Assembly: GCA_963728895.1 (NCBI GenBank)
Contig: CAVSLM010000003.1
Coordinates: forward strand, 124,001 to 188,000
Direction: 5' to 3'
Length of the DNA: 64,000 nt
DNA from: CAVSLM01 sp963728895
GTDB lineage: Bacteria; Pseudomonadota; Gammaproteobacteria; JBBQDK01
Part shown: one piece after another, positions 16,578 through 24,792 of the stretch
Layout: every line of letters starts with the position of its first letter
Position numbering within the stretch: the first letter of the stretch is position 1
Program-made: the position numbers and the translations under genes
Notes under the pieces: model-generated
Databases searched by the model: none
Seen by the model: only the letters and a program-made list of their open reading frames with translations
Told to the model about the DNA's origin: nothing

Positions 16578-19227
16578 CGCGCCCACGGCCCTGGATTTTC
16601 CGTTCGACCGGTCCCGTCCGACGATTCGCAGTTACCGCGGCGAGGTGCTCGAATTTACGTTGCCCGCGACCGTGCGCGACGCGGTCAAAGCGTTCGGCCA
16701 GCGGGAAAGCGCGACGTCGGCGATGGTGCTGCTCGCAGTCTTCCAGACGCTGCTGTACTGCCATACCGGTCAGGACGATATTGTCGTCGGGTCCCCGATC
16801 GCGAATCGCGGCAAGCTCGAGCTCGAAGATGTGATGGGATATTTCGTCAGCGCCCAGGCGCTGCGTACGGACTTCTCCGGCAACCCGACGTTCCGCGAAA
16901 TCCTGGACCGCGTGCGCGCGGTCAGCCTCGAGGCTTACGAACACGAGGACGCGCCTTTCGACGAGGTCGTCAAGCGGCTGGCGCCCCAGCGCGATCCCGG
17001 CCGCAATCCGGTCTTCCAGTTCATGTTCACATTCGTGGAGATGGCGGACGATGTGGAAACGATCGGCAACCTCTCAGCAAGCATGGTCCCATTCCGGATG
17101 GGAACGGCGAAGTTCGATCTGCTGTTCGGTCTCGCCGATGGGGAAGACGGCATGCGCGGCTGGATCGAATACAGCACCGATCTATTCGATCCCTCCTCGG
17201 TAACGAGGTTCCTGGCCTACTTCCGGACGCTGCTGCAGCGCGTCCTGGATGCGCCCGACCTGCACATTTCGGGAGCGACACTGGTCCCAGACGGCGAAAG
17301 CGAACAGGTGCTTCGCGCCTCGCACGCCACGGGCGCCGAATACGAGCGCCAGGCCTGCCTGCACACACTTTTCGAGGAGCTCGCCGCGCAAACACCGGAT
17401 GCCACGGCCGTCTGGTACGAGGGCGGGCGAACGAGCTACCGGGAATTGAACGAAGCCGCCAACCGGCTGGCGCATGTCCTGCGCGAGCACGGGATCGGTC
17501 CGGACACGTTCGTCGGCCTGTGCATGGACCGCCGTCCCGAGCTGGTGGTCGGCGTTCTCGGCATCCTGAAAGCGGGCGGGGCCTTCGTGGCGCTCGATCC
17601 TTCGCATCCGGAATCGCGCCTCGCCTTTGTGCTCGAAGACACGGCGGCGCCCGTCGTGCTGACCGGCGGCGGTCTCGCCGCACGGCTGGAATCGGCGGCG
17701 CGCAGTGTGTCCGGCGCATCGGCGCCCCGGGTGATCGATCTCGATGCCGAACACGCGCGCATTGCGCAGGCACCGTCCGTGAATCCGCCGGACCGGGGAT
17801 TGCTCGACGCACCGGCGTACGTGGTTTACACCTCCGGATCGACCGGCCTACCCAAGGGCGTGGTCGTGGAGAATCGCAGCATCGCCAATCATTGCCGGGA
17901 CGTGGTGCACCACTACGGGCTGAACGCCAACGATCGCTTCCTGCTGTTCGCACAACTCGTCTTCGACGCATCGTTGGAGCAGTTGTTCTGCCCGCTCGTC
18001 TGCGGGGCCGCAGTTGTCGTGGCGGAAACGGCTACATGGGATCTGCCTTTGTTCGACCGCAAACTGGCGGAATTCGGCGTGACGGTGATCGATGTGCCGC
18101 CGGTGTTCTGGCACCAGCTGGCGCAGTACTGGCAGGCGGAACCGTCGGAGGCGCTGCGGGCGCTGCGAATCGTCGTCTCGTCTGCCGACGTGATGCGCCC
18201 AGAAACGCTTCGCACCTGGCTCGAAGCGCCGGTGCGGCATGTGCGACTGCTGAACTCCTATGGACCCACCGAAGCGACGGTGGCGACTACCGTGTACGAC
18301 GTGCCGCGCGACCCCAACGCGGCTCGCGCGCTCGCGCGCATTCCCATCGGCCGCCCCTTCCCGTGCCGCCGGGTCTATATCCTCACAGCGGACGGCAAGC
18401 CCGTTCCGATCGGCGTGCCGGGCGAATTATGCATCGGCGGATCGCGCCTCGCGCGTGGCTATCTCAACCGCGCCGAGCTGACGCGGGAGAAGTTCGTACC
18501 GGACCCATTCAATCGCACGCCGGGCTCGCGGTACTACCGCACCGGCGATCTGGTGCGCCGGCTGCCGGACGGCAATATCGAGTTCCTGGGCCGCATCGAT
18601 CAGCAGGTCAAACTGCGCGGCTACCGGATCGAGCTGGGCGAGATTGAGTCTGCGCTGCGCCGTCACCCGGCCGTGGAGTCGGTTGCGGCGCGCGTCTGCG
18701 ACGACGGCGGGGACGGAAGCTTTCTCGCGGCTTACGTGGTACCGCGCGCCGGATCGCCGCCGGCGCCCGGCGAACTTCGCGCATTGGCCCGCCGTTCGCT
18801 GCCGCACTACATGGTGCCCGCAGCGTTCGTCCTGTTGGAGCGGATGCCCCTGACGGCAGGCGGTAAGGTCGACCGCCGCGCTCTGCCCATACCGGAGCGC
18901 GGCGTACTCGAACCGGATGCGGAACCAGTCGCCCCGCGGTCACCCGAAGAGCAACGCATGGCAGCGATCTGGAGCGACGTTCTCGGACGCGGGCGCGTCG
19001 GCGTGGTCGACGACTTTTTCGAACTGGGCGGCCATTCGCTCCTCGCCACGGCAGTCATTGCGCGGGTGCGGGAGGCCTTCCGGGTGGAATTGCCCTTGCG
19101 CGTGATGTTCGAGAGCCCCACGGTTGCCGGGCTCACGGAGGCGGTCGCACGGGCGCTCCATGCAAACGCGGAACCCGAAGGCCTGAAACTGACTGCGTTG
19201 CCGCGCAAGGCTCGGCCGGCGAAATGA
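16270..19227 (+). CDS. NRPS gene 2, segment b: remainder of C domain, A4 and terminal PCP
   Basis: Continues the C domain in the restored frame (RRPFRLETDPLLRASI), with the active-site motif HHIVTDE, where Glu replaces the usual final Gly. A4 (about 17340-18880) has VYTSGSTGLPKGV and selectivity residues D-A-E-D-V-S-S-V-A, for which I cannot name a substrate. A PCP with ELGGHSLLATAVI (about 19020-19060) ends the protein 40-odd residues later. There is no thioesterase, reductase or terminal condensation domain, so how the chain is released is not visible. No MbtH-like, phosphopantetheinyl transferase or exporter gene accompanies the locus. Confidence 0.86.
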   Translation: MADAVRRPFRLETDPLLRASILKLDEQDHILVLTLHHIVTDEWSMRILFRDLDAIYGAIDAGRTPALPQPPVQYGDYAVWQRDRLQSGALDEHLQYWVRRLADAPTALDFPFDRSRPTIRSYRGEVLEFTLPATVRDAVKAFGQRESATSAMVLLAVFQTLLYCHTGQDDIVVGSPIANRGKLELEDVMGYFVSAQALRTDFSGNPTFREILDRVRAVSLEAYEHEDAPFDEVVKRLAPQRDPGRNPVFQFMFTFVEMADDVETIGNLSASMVPFRMGTAKFDLLFGLADGEDGMRGWIEYSTDLFDPSSVTRFLAYFRTLLQRVLDAPDLHISGATLVPDGESEQVLRASHATGAEYERQACLHTLFEELAAQTPDATAVWYEGGRTSYRELNEAANRLAHVLREHGIGPDTFVGLCMDRRPELVVGVLGILKAGGAFVALDPSHPESRLAFVLEDTAAPVVLTGGGLAARLESAARSVSGASAPRVIDLDAEHARIAQAPSVNPPDRGLLDAPAYVVYTSGSTGLPKGVVVENRSIANHCRDVVHHYGLNANDRFLLFAQLVFDASLEQLFCPLVCGAAVVVAETATWDLPLFDRKLAEFGVTVIDVPPVFWHQLAQYWQAEPSEALRALRIVVSSADVMRPETLRTWLEAPVRHVRLLNSYGPTEATVATTVYDVPRDPNAARALARIPIGRPFPCRRVYILTADGKPVPIGVPGELCIGGSRLARGYLNRAELTREKFVPDPFNRTPGSRYYRTGDLVRRLPDGNIEFLGRIDQQVKLRGYRIELGEIESALRRHPAVESVAARVCDDGGDGSFLAAYVVPRAGSPPAPGELRALARRSLPHYMVPAAFVLLERMPLTAGGKVDRRALPIPERGVLEPDAEPVAPRSPEEQRMAAIWSDVLGRGRVGVVDDFFELGGHSLLATAVIARVREAFRVELPLRVMFESPTVAGLTEAVARALHANAEPEGLKLTALPRKARPAK

Positions 19228-19308
19228 ATGCCGGCAATGAAGATTCGCAACGGCTAGCGAACCGGCGGATCGCCGCGACCTCGAACCATGCCGCGCGGAT
19301 TTCCCGCG

Positions 19309-19336
19309 CCCGAGCCCGCTCGTCAACGGGCTCGGG
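19309..19336. terminator. Perfect 10-bp stem-loop downstream of NRPS genes
   Basis: CCCGAGCCCG (19309-19318) and CGGGCTCGGG (19327-19336) are exact inverses around an 8-base loop, about 80 bp after the NRPS stop. There is no T-run, so it is not a textbook intrinsic terminator; it may end or protect the NRPS transcript. Confidence 0.4.
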
Positions 19337-19420
19337 CTGACCGAGTGGTCGTTGACGCTGCAGTACGTGCTTGATGCCGCCACGGACGTTGAAAAATAAG
19401 TCTGTCACCATCTCGTCTGT

Positions 19421-19897
19421 TCAGCCCGACTGCTTCGGATCATCGGGCAGTTGCGCAAGTCGATTCGTTAACGAGCGACAATACCCCGCCAAGCCGGGAT
19501 AGAGGCTTCTAGCCGACACGTTCATTCGCTGCAGCGCTTCGAAACACTCACGCAAAAGACCACGGGAGATGATGAATGATCGAGCATTCCTCGCGTTGGA
19601 CAGAGCACCAAGCCGCTCCAGGTTTTCTACGAACGTTCGCGAGAGATCGGACGGACATAGAAACACACCTTGTTGGACGCTAAGTCGCTCATTCAACCGT
19701 ATCGGGTTCACGGGATAAACGAACGGTACCGTAGGACTGGTTTCAATGAATAGCGCCCTGAATGAGGGCCCATTTCGGTTGCTCCTGAACCGATTGAATG
19801 TTTCCACCTGTCGCCGTGGGAGGATTCGCGGTACTTCCTCATCGAACCAACTTGCACGGACAGCCCATACGACTACATTCAGACGGTCCTCCAGCAT
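19421..19897 (-). pseudogene. C-terminal fragment of an FRG-domain protein
   Basis: The 158-codon stretch resembles the C-terminal half of FRG-domain proteins: DRLNVVVWAVRASWFDEE, then NERLSVQQGVFLCPSD, then a segment resembling the family end in which a helix precedes a Ser-Leu-Tyr-Pro-Gly-Leu motif and a final Leu-rich helix. The N-terminal core with the Phe-Arg-Gly motif is missing; upstream the frame runs into the promoter and N-terminus of the opposite-strand outer-membrane gene. The frame is open up to 20365 but carries no family similarity there. FRG proteins are often near defence or mobile loci. I read it as a truncated remnant. Confidence 0.5.
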
Positions 19898-20026
19898 AGT
19901 CTTTGATAACAACTCAATGGGCGGTAACGAGGTATGAGGAAATAAATGAGATGGCATTCCTGGTGAGCGAGATGCCGATCCCGGCGGTAGCTGGATTTGC
20001 GACGCCATCCGGGATCCCCGTGAGAT

Positions 20027-20635
20027 ATGCGGGTTAGTCTTGCCATCGCCGTTACGCTCATGACGAGTGCAGCGGCAGCGGCGCCGCCTGCGGCCGAGCG
20101 CACCGTGGAAATCGCTCCCTATGCCGGATATCGCGGCGGCGGTACGTTCAAGGATGGTCCGACGGAAAACGATCTGGACGTGGACGAGTCGGCAAGCTTC
20201 GGGTTGACGATTTCCCGCAGCCTGGATTCCGGGCGGCGCGTCGAGCTCTGGTATGGCCACCAGTCCAGCAATATCGCAGAGGGTGGGGCGCCGCTTTTCG
20301 ATCTGGACATCCAGTACCTGCACGTTGGCGGTACGGTCGCGATCGACGAAACCAATGTTTTCCATCCCTTCGTATCAGGCGGAATTGGACTTGCATACTT
20401 CGATCCGGGCCGCTCCGGGTTGGGCTCGGAGACGCGTCCGTCGCTTTCGCTGGGAGTCGGGGCCAAAGCCTACTTGCTTCGGAACGTGGGCGTGCGACTG
20501 GATGCACGCTGGATCGGTGCCTTGATGGACAACAATAGCGCTGTGTTCTGCGCGGACGGCAGCTGTGCGGTGCGAGTCGATGGAAGCCTGTTCAGTCAAT
20601 GGGAGATCGGCGCAGGTGTGTTCGTGGCCTTTTGA
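20027..20635 (+). CDS. Outer-membrane beta-barrel protein
   Basis: A 202-residue exported protein. Residues 1-19 form a signal peptide (MRVSLAIAVTLMTSAAAAA). The rest shows alternating aromatic/hydrophobic strands with Gly-rich turns (IAPYAGYRGGGTF, YLHVGGTVA, PFVSGGIGLAYF, LSLGVGAKAYL) and ends in a hydrophobic strand terminating in Phe, as expected for BamA-dependent insertion. It resembles the small OmpA-N/OmpW-like porin fold, with two Cys residues in the last extracellular loop. It stands alone between gene remnants. Confidence 0.75.
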   Translation: MRVSLAIAVTLMTSAAAAAPPAAERTVEIAPYAGYRGGGTFKDGPTENDLDVDESASFGLTISRSLDSGRRVELWYGHQSSNIAEGGAPLFDLDIQYLHVGGTVAIDETNVFHPFVSGGIGLAYFDPGRSGLGSETRPSLSLGVGAKAYLLRNVGVRLDARWIGALMDNNSAVFCADGSCAVRVDGSLFSQWEIGAGVFVAF

Positions 20636-20671
20636 CGCCATCGTGGACGTCATCGGCGCGCTGGCAACGCG

Positions 20672-20863
20672 CAGGTATACCACGTCGGAACCGGCAACTG
20701 CCTGGATGGTTTGCTCCCGATCGGCAAGGTCTGGCGCGAACACTTCCCCTTCGGCGCACGGCTTCGGATTGTGGCCCGCCAACCGAAAGGGCACGTTCAT
20801 CGAGCCTAGGATTTTGGTGAGCTCTCTCCCGATCGAGCCGCCCGCACCCAGGATGTTCCTCAT
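20672..20863 (-). pseudogene. N-terminal fragment of an atypical SDR (NmrA/epimerase-like) dehydrogenase
   Basis: Begins MRNILGAGGSIGREL, an NAD(P)-binding Rossmann start, and continues through FAPDLADREQTIQAV to GSDVVYL, the beta-4 strand of these enzymes (about 64 codons). Similarity then stops and the frame enters the 3' end of the outer-membrane gene on the other strand. A full enzyme would be about 290-320 residues. This is a truncated remnant. Confidence 0.55.
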
Positions 20864-20941
20864 TGCAGTCTCCCGAGTTCCCTCGTGGCACTGACACCGA
20901 GTCTGCCGGGCGGTTTCAGCCTTGAGCGCTAGTCCGGTCTC

Positions 20942-21081
20942 GTAGCCTCGATGAAGCGAAGCGAGTCGAGGAAAAGTGTGCACGGGGACGAGGTGATGGA
21001 ACCCACAATCCCACGGTTGGGGTATCGGACTGAGATTGTGACCCCCAATCCCCGGAATCCACTTCGCTCCATCCGGGCTAT
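20942..21081. repeat. REP doublet (REPIN-like): two GTAG-type hairpins in inverted orientation
   Basis: Unit 1 (20942-20971, plus): head GTAG, stem CCTCGA/TCGAGG around GCGAAGCG. Unit 2 (21051-21081, minus): head ATAG, stem CCCGGAT with ATTCCGGG. Between them CACAATC (21004-21010) and GATTGTG (21034-21040) add an inner stem. Head plus hairpin in inverted pairs is the layout of REPs moved by RAYT transposases. It sits downstream of tupA. Confidence 0.6.
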
Positions 21082-21162
21082 GATGCGGTTTCTGCACTGC
21101 GCGGATTGCATCAGCGCTGGGAGCTGCGACGGCGCTGGAGCTGTCCAGAGTACGAACCCACT

Positions 21163-22008
21163 TCAGCCGCCCTTGGCGTTGGGATAGAACAGCTGTTGGC
21201 CGTCGATCTTGTATTCGGCGATCGCCGACTGGCCCTCGGGTCCGGTGATCCAGTCGATAAACGCCTGGCCGGCCTTCGCCTTGACCCGCGGGTGCTTGTG
21301 GGGATTGACCAGGATCACGCCGTACTGGTTGAAGAGCTTCGGGTCGTCCTCCACCAGTACGGTGAAATCGTCCTTGTTCTTGAAGCTGATCCAGGTGCCG
21401 CGATCGGTGAGGGCGTAGGCGTGCATGCCCACTGCGGTGTTGAGGGTTGCGCCCATGCCGGAGCCGGTCTCGCGATACCACTTGCCGCTGGCGCCTTTCA
21501 CGTCCACGCCGGCATCCTTCCACAACGCCATTTCCTTCTTGTACGTCCCGCTGTCGTCGCCGCGCGAGGCGAACAGCTGCTTGTCCGCCGCGATCTGGTG
21601 CATGGCCTTCACGGCGTCCTTCATGCTGCCGACCTTGGCCGGGTCGCTCTTCGGCCCCACGATGACGAAGTCGTTGTACATGACGGCATAGCGCTTGACG
21701 CCCCAGCCTGCGGCGACGAACTTCTCCTCGGCATCCTTGGCGTGCACCAGGACCACGTCGCCGTCGCCGTTCTCGGCGTTCTTGAGCGCCTGGCCGGTAC
21801 CTACCGCCACCACGCGCACCTGGATGCCCGTCTTGTCGGTGAACTTCGGCAGCAGATAATCCAGCAGCCCCGAGTTCTGGGTGGAGGTCGTCGACTGCAC
21901 CACGATGTATGGCTCGCCGGCGGCGGAGGCCGGCATTGCAGACCACATCCCACTGCCCAACAGAAACACCGACAATCCGAATCCTGCCAGCACGCTACGT
22001 CTACGCAT
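21163..22008 (-). CDS. tupA: Tungstate-binding periplasmic protein TupA
   Basis: Solute-binding protein of the tungstate ABC importer. It is 281 residues with a signal peptide of about 30 residues (RRRSVLAGFGLSVFLLG ... PASAAGE). The mature start carries the TupA anion-binding signature STTSTQNSGLLDYLLP, with further conserved parts VGTGQALKNAENGDGDVV and SRGDDSGTYKKE. The last gene of the tupB-tupC-tupA transcript; 30 bp separate it from tupC. Distinguished from ModA by the TTST motif. Confidence 0.9.
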   Translation of the reverse strand: MRRRSVLAGFGLSVFLLGSGMWSAMPASAAGEPYIVVQSTTSTQNSGLLDYLLPKFTDKTGIQVRVVAVGTGQALKNAENGDGDVVLVHAKDAEEKFVAAGWGVKRYAVMYNDFVIVGPKSDPAKVGSMKDAVKAMHQIAADKQLFASRGDDSGTYKKEMALWKDAGVDVKGASGKWYRETGSGMGATLNTAVGMHAYALTDRGTWISFKNKDDFTVLVEDDPKLFNQYGVILVNPHKHPRVKAKAGQAFIDWITGPEGQSAIAEYKIDGQQLFYPNAKGG

Positions 22009-22038
22009 CGTGGCCTCCTCCCTATGTATGTTTGAGCT

Positions 22039-22809
22039 TCAGACGATGATCCGGCCTTCGACGAACGCGCGGGCCGGGAGTGAGACGGGGCGATCGAAAA
22101 AGCGCTCTGCAGGCGTGTGCTCGGCGATCCGGCCGTGATGCACGAACACCACTTCGTCCGCCATGCGCCGGGCCTGCCCCAGGTCATGGGTGACCAGCAC
22201 GATCTTGATCCCGGCGGCATGGGCGTGAAGCACGAGGCTTTCGACGGCGATGACCGACGCGGGATCCAGGCTCGCCGCGGGCTCGTCCAGGAACAGGACG
22301 TCGGGCCGCACGCTGAGGGCGCGTGCCAGCGCCAGGCGCTGCTGCTCGCCGCCCGAGAGCACGCGCGCCGGGCGATGTTGCAGGTGCTCCAGGCGGGCCG
22401 CGTGCATCACCGCCTGCAAGCGGGCGGCTCGCTCGCTGCGCGGCACGCCATGTCTCGCCATCGCGTAGCAGACGTTGGCGGCAGCGGAGCGGCGCAGCAG
22501 CACGGGACGCTGAAACACCATCATCTGGCGCAACCCGATCTCGCGGGTCGTGGGGCGCCCGGCCCAGTGAATGGTGCCCGCAGTGGGTTGCAACAGGCCG
22601 TGCAGCAGCCGCAGCAGCAGACTCTTGCCGGCACCGTTCGGACCCATGATGACGGTGCGAAGACCCGCCTGGAGTGTCAGGTCGATGCCGTCGATGAGTC
22701 TGCGGCCCCCGACCTCCAGCACCAGGCCGCGTCCCTCCAGTGGCAGGATGCTGTGCGCCGGAGCGACCGTCGCGTCCAGCGCGGGCAGCAGGAGGGTGGC
22801 GTCATGCAT
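22039..22809 (-). CDS. tupC: Tungstate ABC transporter ATP-binding protein
   Basis: The 256-residue ATPase that powers tungstate import. Walker A GPNGAGKSLLLR at about residues 56-67, signature LSGGEQQRLALARAL, Walker B VLFLDEPAASLD and the switch His in LVTHDLGQ are all intact. It lacks the C-terminal regulatory (MOP) domain present in ModC. Its first codons overlap the end of tupB by 8 bp, indicating coupled translation. Confidence 0.9.
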   Translation of the reverse strand: MHDATLLLPALDATVAPAHSILPLEGRGLVLEVGGRRLIDGIDLTLQAGLRTVIMGPNGAGKSLLLRLLHGLLQPTAGTIHWAGRPTTREIGLRQMMVFQRPVLLRRSAAANVCYAMARHGVPRSERAARLQAVMHAARLEHLQHRPARVLSGGEQQRLALARALSVRPDVLFLDEPAASLDPASVIAVESLVLHAHAAGIKIVLVTHDLGQARRMADEVVFVHHGRIAEHTPAERFFDRPVSLPARAFVEGRIIV

Positions 22810-23509
22810 AGGCGGACCGCACGGAGGTGGTGCGAAGCGCCATCACCCCGGCATTCACGCTGATGGCCAGACTCACCAGAATGAAGCCCAGCGCCAGCGC
22901 CAGTGCCAGTTCGCCCTTGGAAGTCTCGAGCGCGATGGCCGTGGTCATGACCCGCGTCACGTGGTTGATGTTGCCGCCGACGATGATCACTGCACCGACC
23001 TCGGCGATGGCGCGTCCGAAGCCGGCCAGTGCCACGGTGAGCAGGCTGTAACGCCCGTCCCACAGCAGGGTGGCCACGGTGCGTATCGGACCCACGCCCA
23101 GCGAGCGCAACTGCTCGTCATACTCCACGTGCAGCTCCTCGACCACTTGGCGGGTGAGCGCCGCGATGATCGGGGTTACCAGTACGCCTTGGGCGATGAT
23201 CATGGCGGCGGGCGTGTAAAGCAGCCCCAGCACGCCCAGCGGACCGGCGTTGGAGAGCAGCAGGTAGATCAACAGCCCGACCACCACCGGCGGCAGTCCC
23301 ATCAGGGAATTCAACAACACCACCACGGTTCCGCGTCCGGCGAAACGGGTGCTGGCGATGAGGGCACCGAGGGGCAGTCCGACCGCGCTGGCCGCCACCA
23401 CCGCGGTGATGCTGACGCGAAGGGAAAGCAGCACGATCTCGACAAGGTTCGGATCACCGGAGAGGATCAGATGCAGGGCCAAGCCGAATGCCGCACCGAA
23501 GTCCTGCAT
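22802..23509 (-). CDS. tupB: Tungstate ABC transporter permease
   Basis: Inner-membrane permease of about 235 residues with five to six helices and the binding-protein-dependent transport loop RSLGVGPIRTVATLLW (EAA-type) that contacts TupC. The start at 23509 is preferred: AGAGGA lies six bases upstream, whereas the frame reaching 23683 would run into the repeated element at 23619-23665 and adds no family sequence. First gene of tupBCA. Confidence 0.9.
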   Translation of the reverse strand: MQDFGAAFGLALHLILSGDPNLVEIVLLSLRVSITAVVAASAVGLPLGALIASTRFAGRGTVVVLLNSLMGLPPVVVGLLIYLLLSNAGPLGVLGLLYTPAAMIIAQGVLVTPIIAALTRQVVEELHVEYDEQLRSLGVGPIRTVATLLWDGRYSLLTVALAGFGRAIAEVGAVIIVGGNINHVTRVMTTAIALETSKGELALALALGFILVSLAISVNAGVMALRTTSVRSAYA

Positions 23510-23618
23510 GGTCGTGTCCTCTCGTGCGGCGGTGCAAAAAGCTGCAATCTCTTCGGAAGCCGCCGCACAAATTTCAACATAGCACAGGGAAGGAGGCGCT
23601 TCCATAGAGGCGCCAGGA

Positions 23619-23665
23619 CGGCTGCGAATTCCGCCAGCTCCCGGGATGCTGGTGAGATTTTCGGG
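23619..23665 (+). repeat. Dispersed element, copy A (right end only)
   Basis: Carries the module GCGAATTCCGCCAGC then GCTGGTGAGATTTTCGGG, the right end of the family seen complete at 41358-41538 and 58878-59040. The left part is absent. It lies upstream of tupB and downstream of the regulator gene. Confidence 0.75.
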
Positions 23666-23749
23666 CGGTGAGCGTTTGCGCAAAGGCCCGGACGGTCGGC
23701 CGCGTCGCGACCGGCTTCGGTGGCGCGCCGGCTCGGAAAGAGTGGAGCG

Positions 23750-24640
23750 TCAGGGCCCGTTGAAGCGCACGGTGCCGAAGCCCGAGACGTCGTAGCCGCC
23801 GAGCTCCTCGGCGCGCTTCCGGAAGGCGGGGGTACGGCAAAACGCCAGCAGACGCTGGAACGGGGGCTCGAAGTAGGCGCGCCGGTACACCACCAGCTCG
23901 AAGCGCTCGCGCGTCAGGGGTACGAAAGGCAGGTGAAACCGCCTGGCCATGCAGGCGAGTCCCAGCCCGGCCTCGGCCTTGCCCTCGGCGATGGCGAGGG
24001 CGATGTCGCTCTGTCCCCGGGCGGGCGGGGAGGCAAGCTCCAGTTCTGTCTCGGACATCGCTTCGCGCCGCAACAGCTCCTGGAACAGCACGTAGGTTCC
24101 CGCTTCGGCCTGGCGCGGGATGAACCTCCGGCCGCGCAGGTCGCGCAGGCCACCGACCTCTTCAGCAATCCGCTGCGCCAGGATCAGGCCCTGCTGGCGC
24201 CAGGCCCACTCCAGCGACACCACCGGTTCGTCGCCGAGTGAATGCTCGATATGCGCGCGGTTCCAGTCGTCGGTTTCCGGCTCGATGAGGTGGATGCCTG
24301 CGGCCACGGCTTCGCCGCGGCCCAGGCGTGCGAGTCCATCCAGACTGCCATCGAGCAAGGCGGCGAGACCGCTGCGCGATTCCAGCAGCGCCCATTCGAG
24401 CAGGGGATCGTGACTGCCCACGAAGACATTGGGCCGCTGCGGTTCCGCGCCCGGCGCCGCCCGGATGCGGTCACCTGAGAGCCACGCTTCGATCTCGTCG
24501 CGAGGGAACAGCAGCTTGCCGGTGGCGCGCCGGCAGGGAATCTCCCCGGCGGCGGCCAGCTCGTAGATCCTGCGTTCCTTCATGCGCAGCAGGGCGGCGA
24601 GCTCGCGGGTGGTGAGAAACTCCGTGGGACCTGCGGACAT
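23750..24640 (-). CDS. Helix-turn-helix regulator with periplasmic-binding-protein-like sensor domain
   Basis: A 296-residue one-component regulator. Residues 8-55 (LTTRELAALLRMKERRIYEL ... FPRDEIEAWL) form an excisionase/MerR-like winged HTH. Residues 70-290 match the PBP-like domain often fused to such HTHs, with VFVGSHDPLLEWAL, then a segment including LEWAWRQQGLIL, then RQAEAGTYVLFQELL. These proteins resemble TupA/ModA-like binding folds, and the gene lies directly upstream of tupBCA on the same strand, so control of tungstate or molybdate uptake is a reasonable inference. Confidence 0.8.
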   Translation of the reverse strand: MSAGPTEFLTTRELAALLRMKERRIYELAAAGEIPCRRATGKLLFPRDEIEAWLSGDRIRAAPGAEPQRPNVFVGSHDPLLEWALLESRSGLAALLDGSLDGLARLGRGEAVAAGIHLIEPETDDWNRAHIEHSLGDEPVVSLEWAWRQQGLILAQRIAEEVGGLRDLRGRRFIPRQAEAGTYVLFQELLRREAMSETELELASPPARGQSDIALAIAEGKAEAGLGLACMARRFHLPFVPLTRERFELVVYRRAYFEPPFQRLLAFCRTPAFRKRAEELGGYDVSGFGTVRFNGP

Positions 24641-24792
24641 GGGAACCTCGGGAGCGCTGCCGCCGTCTCCAGCGCAGGAGAGGCACTATAGCAAACGCCG
24701 GAACCGGCCTCCAAGGCACCGGTGCGCACCGGCGGCCGCTCGTGCGAACGGCGCGGGTGTGCAGCGGGGGGACGCATGCGGATAATGCGCGC

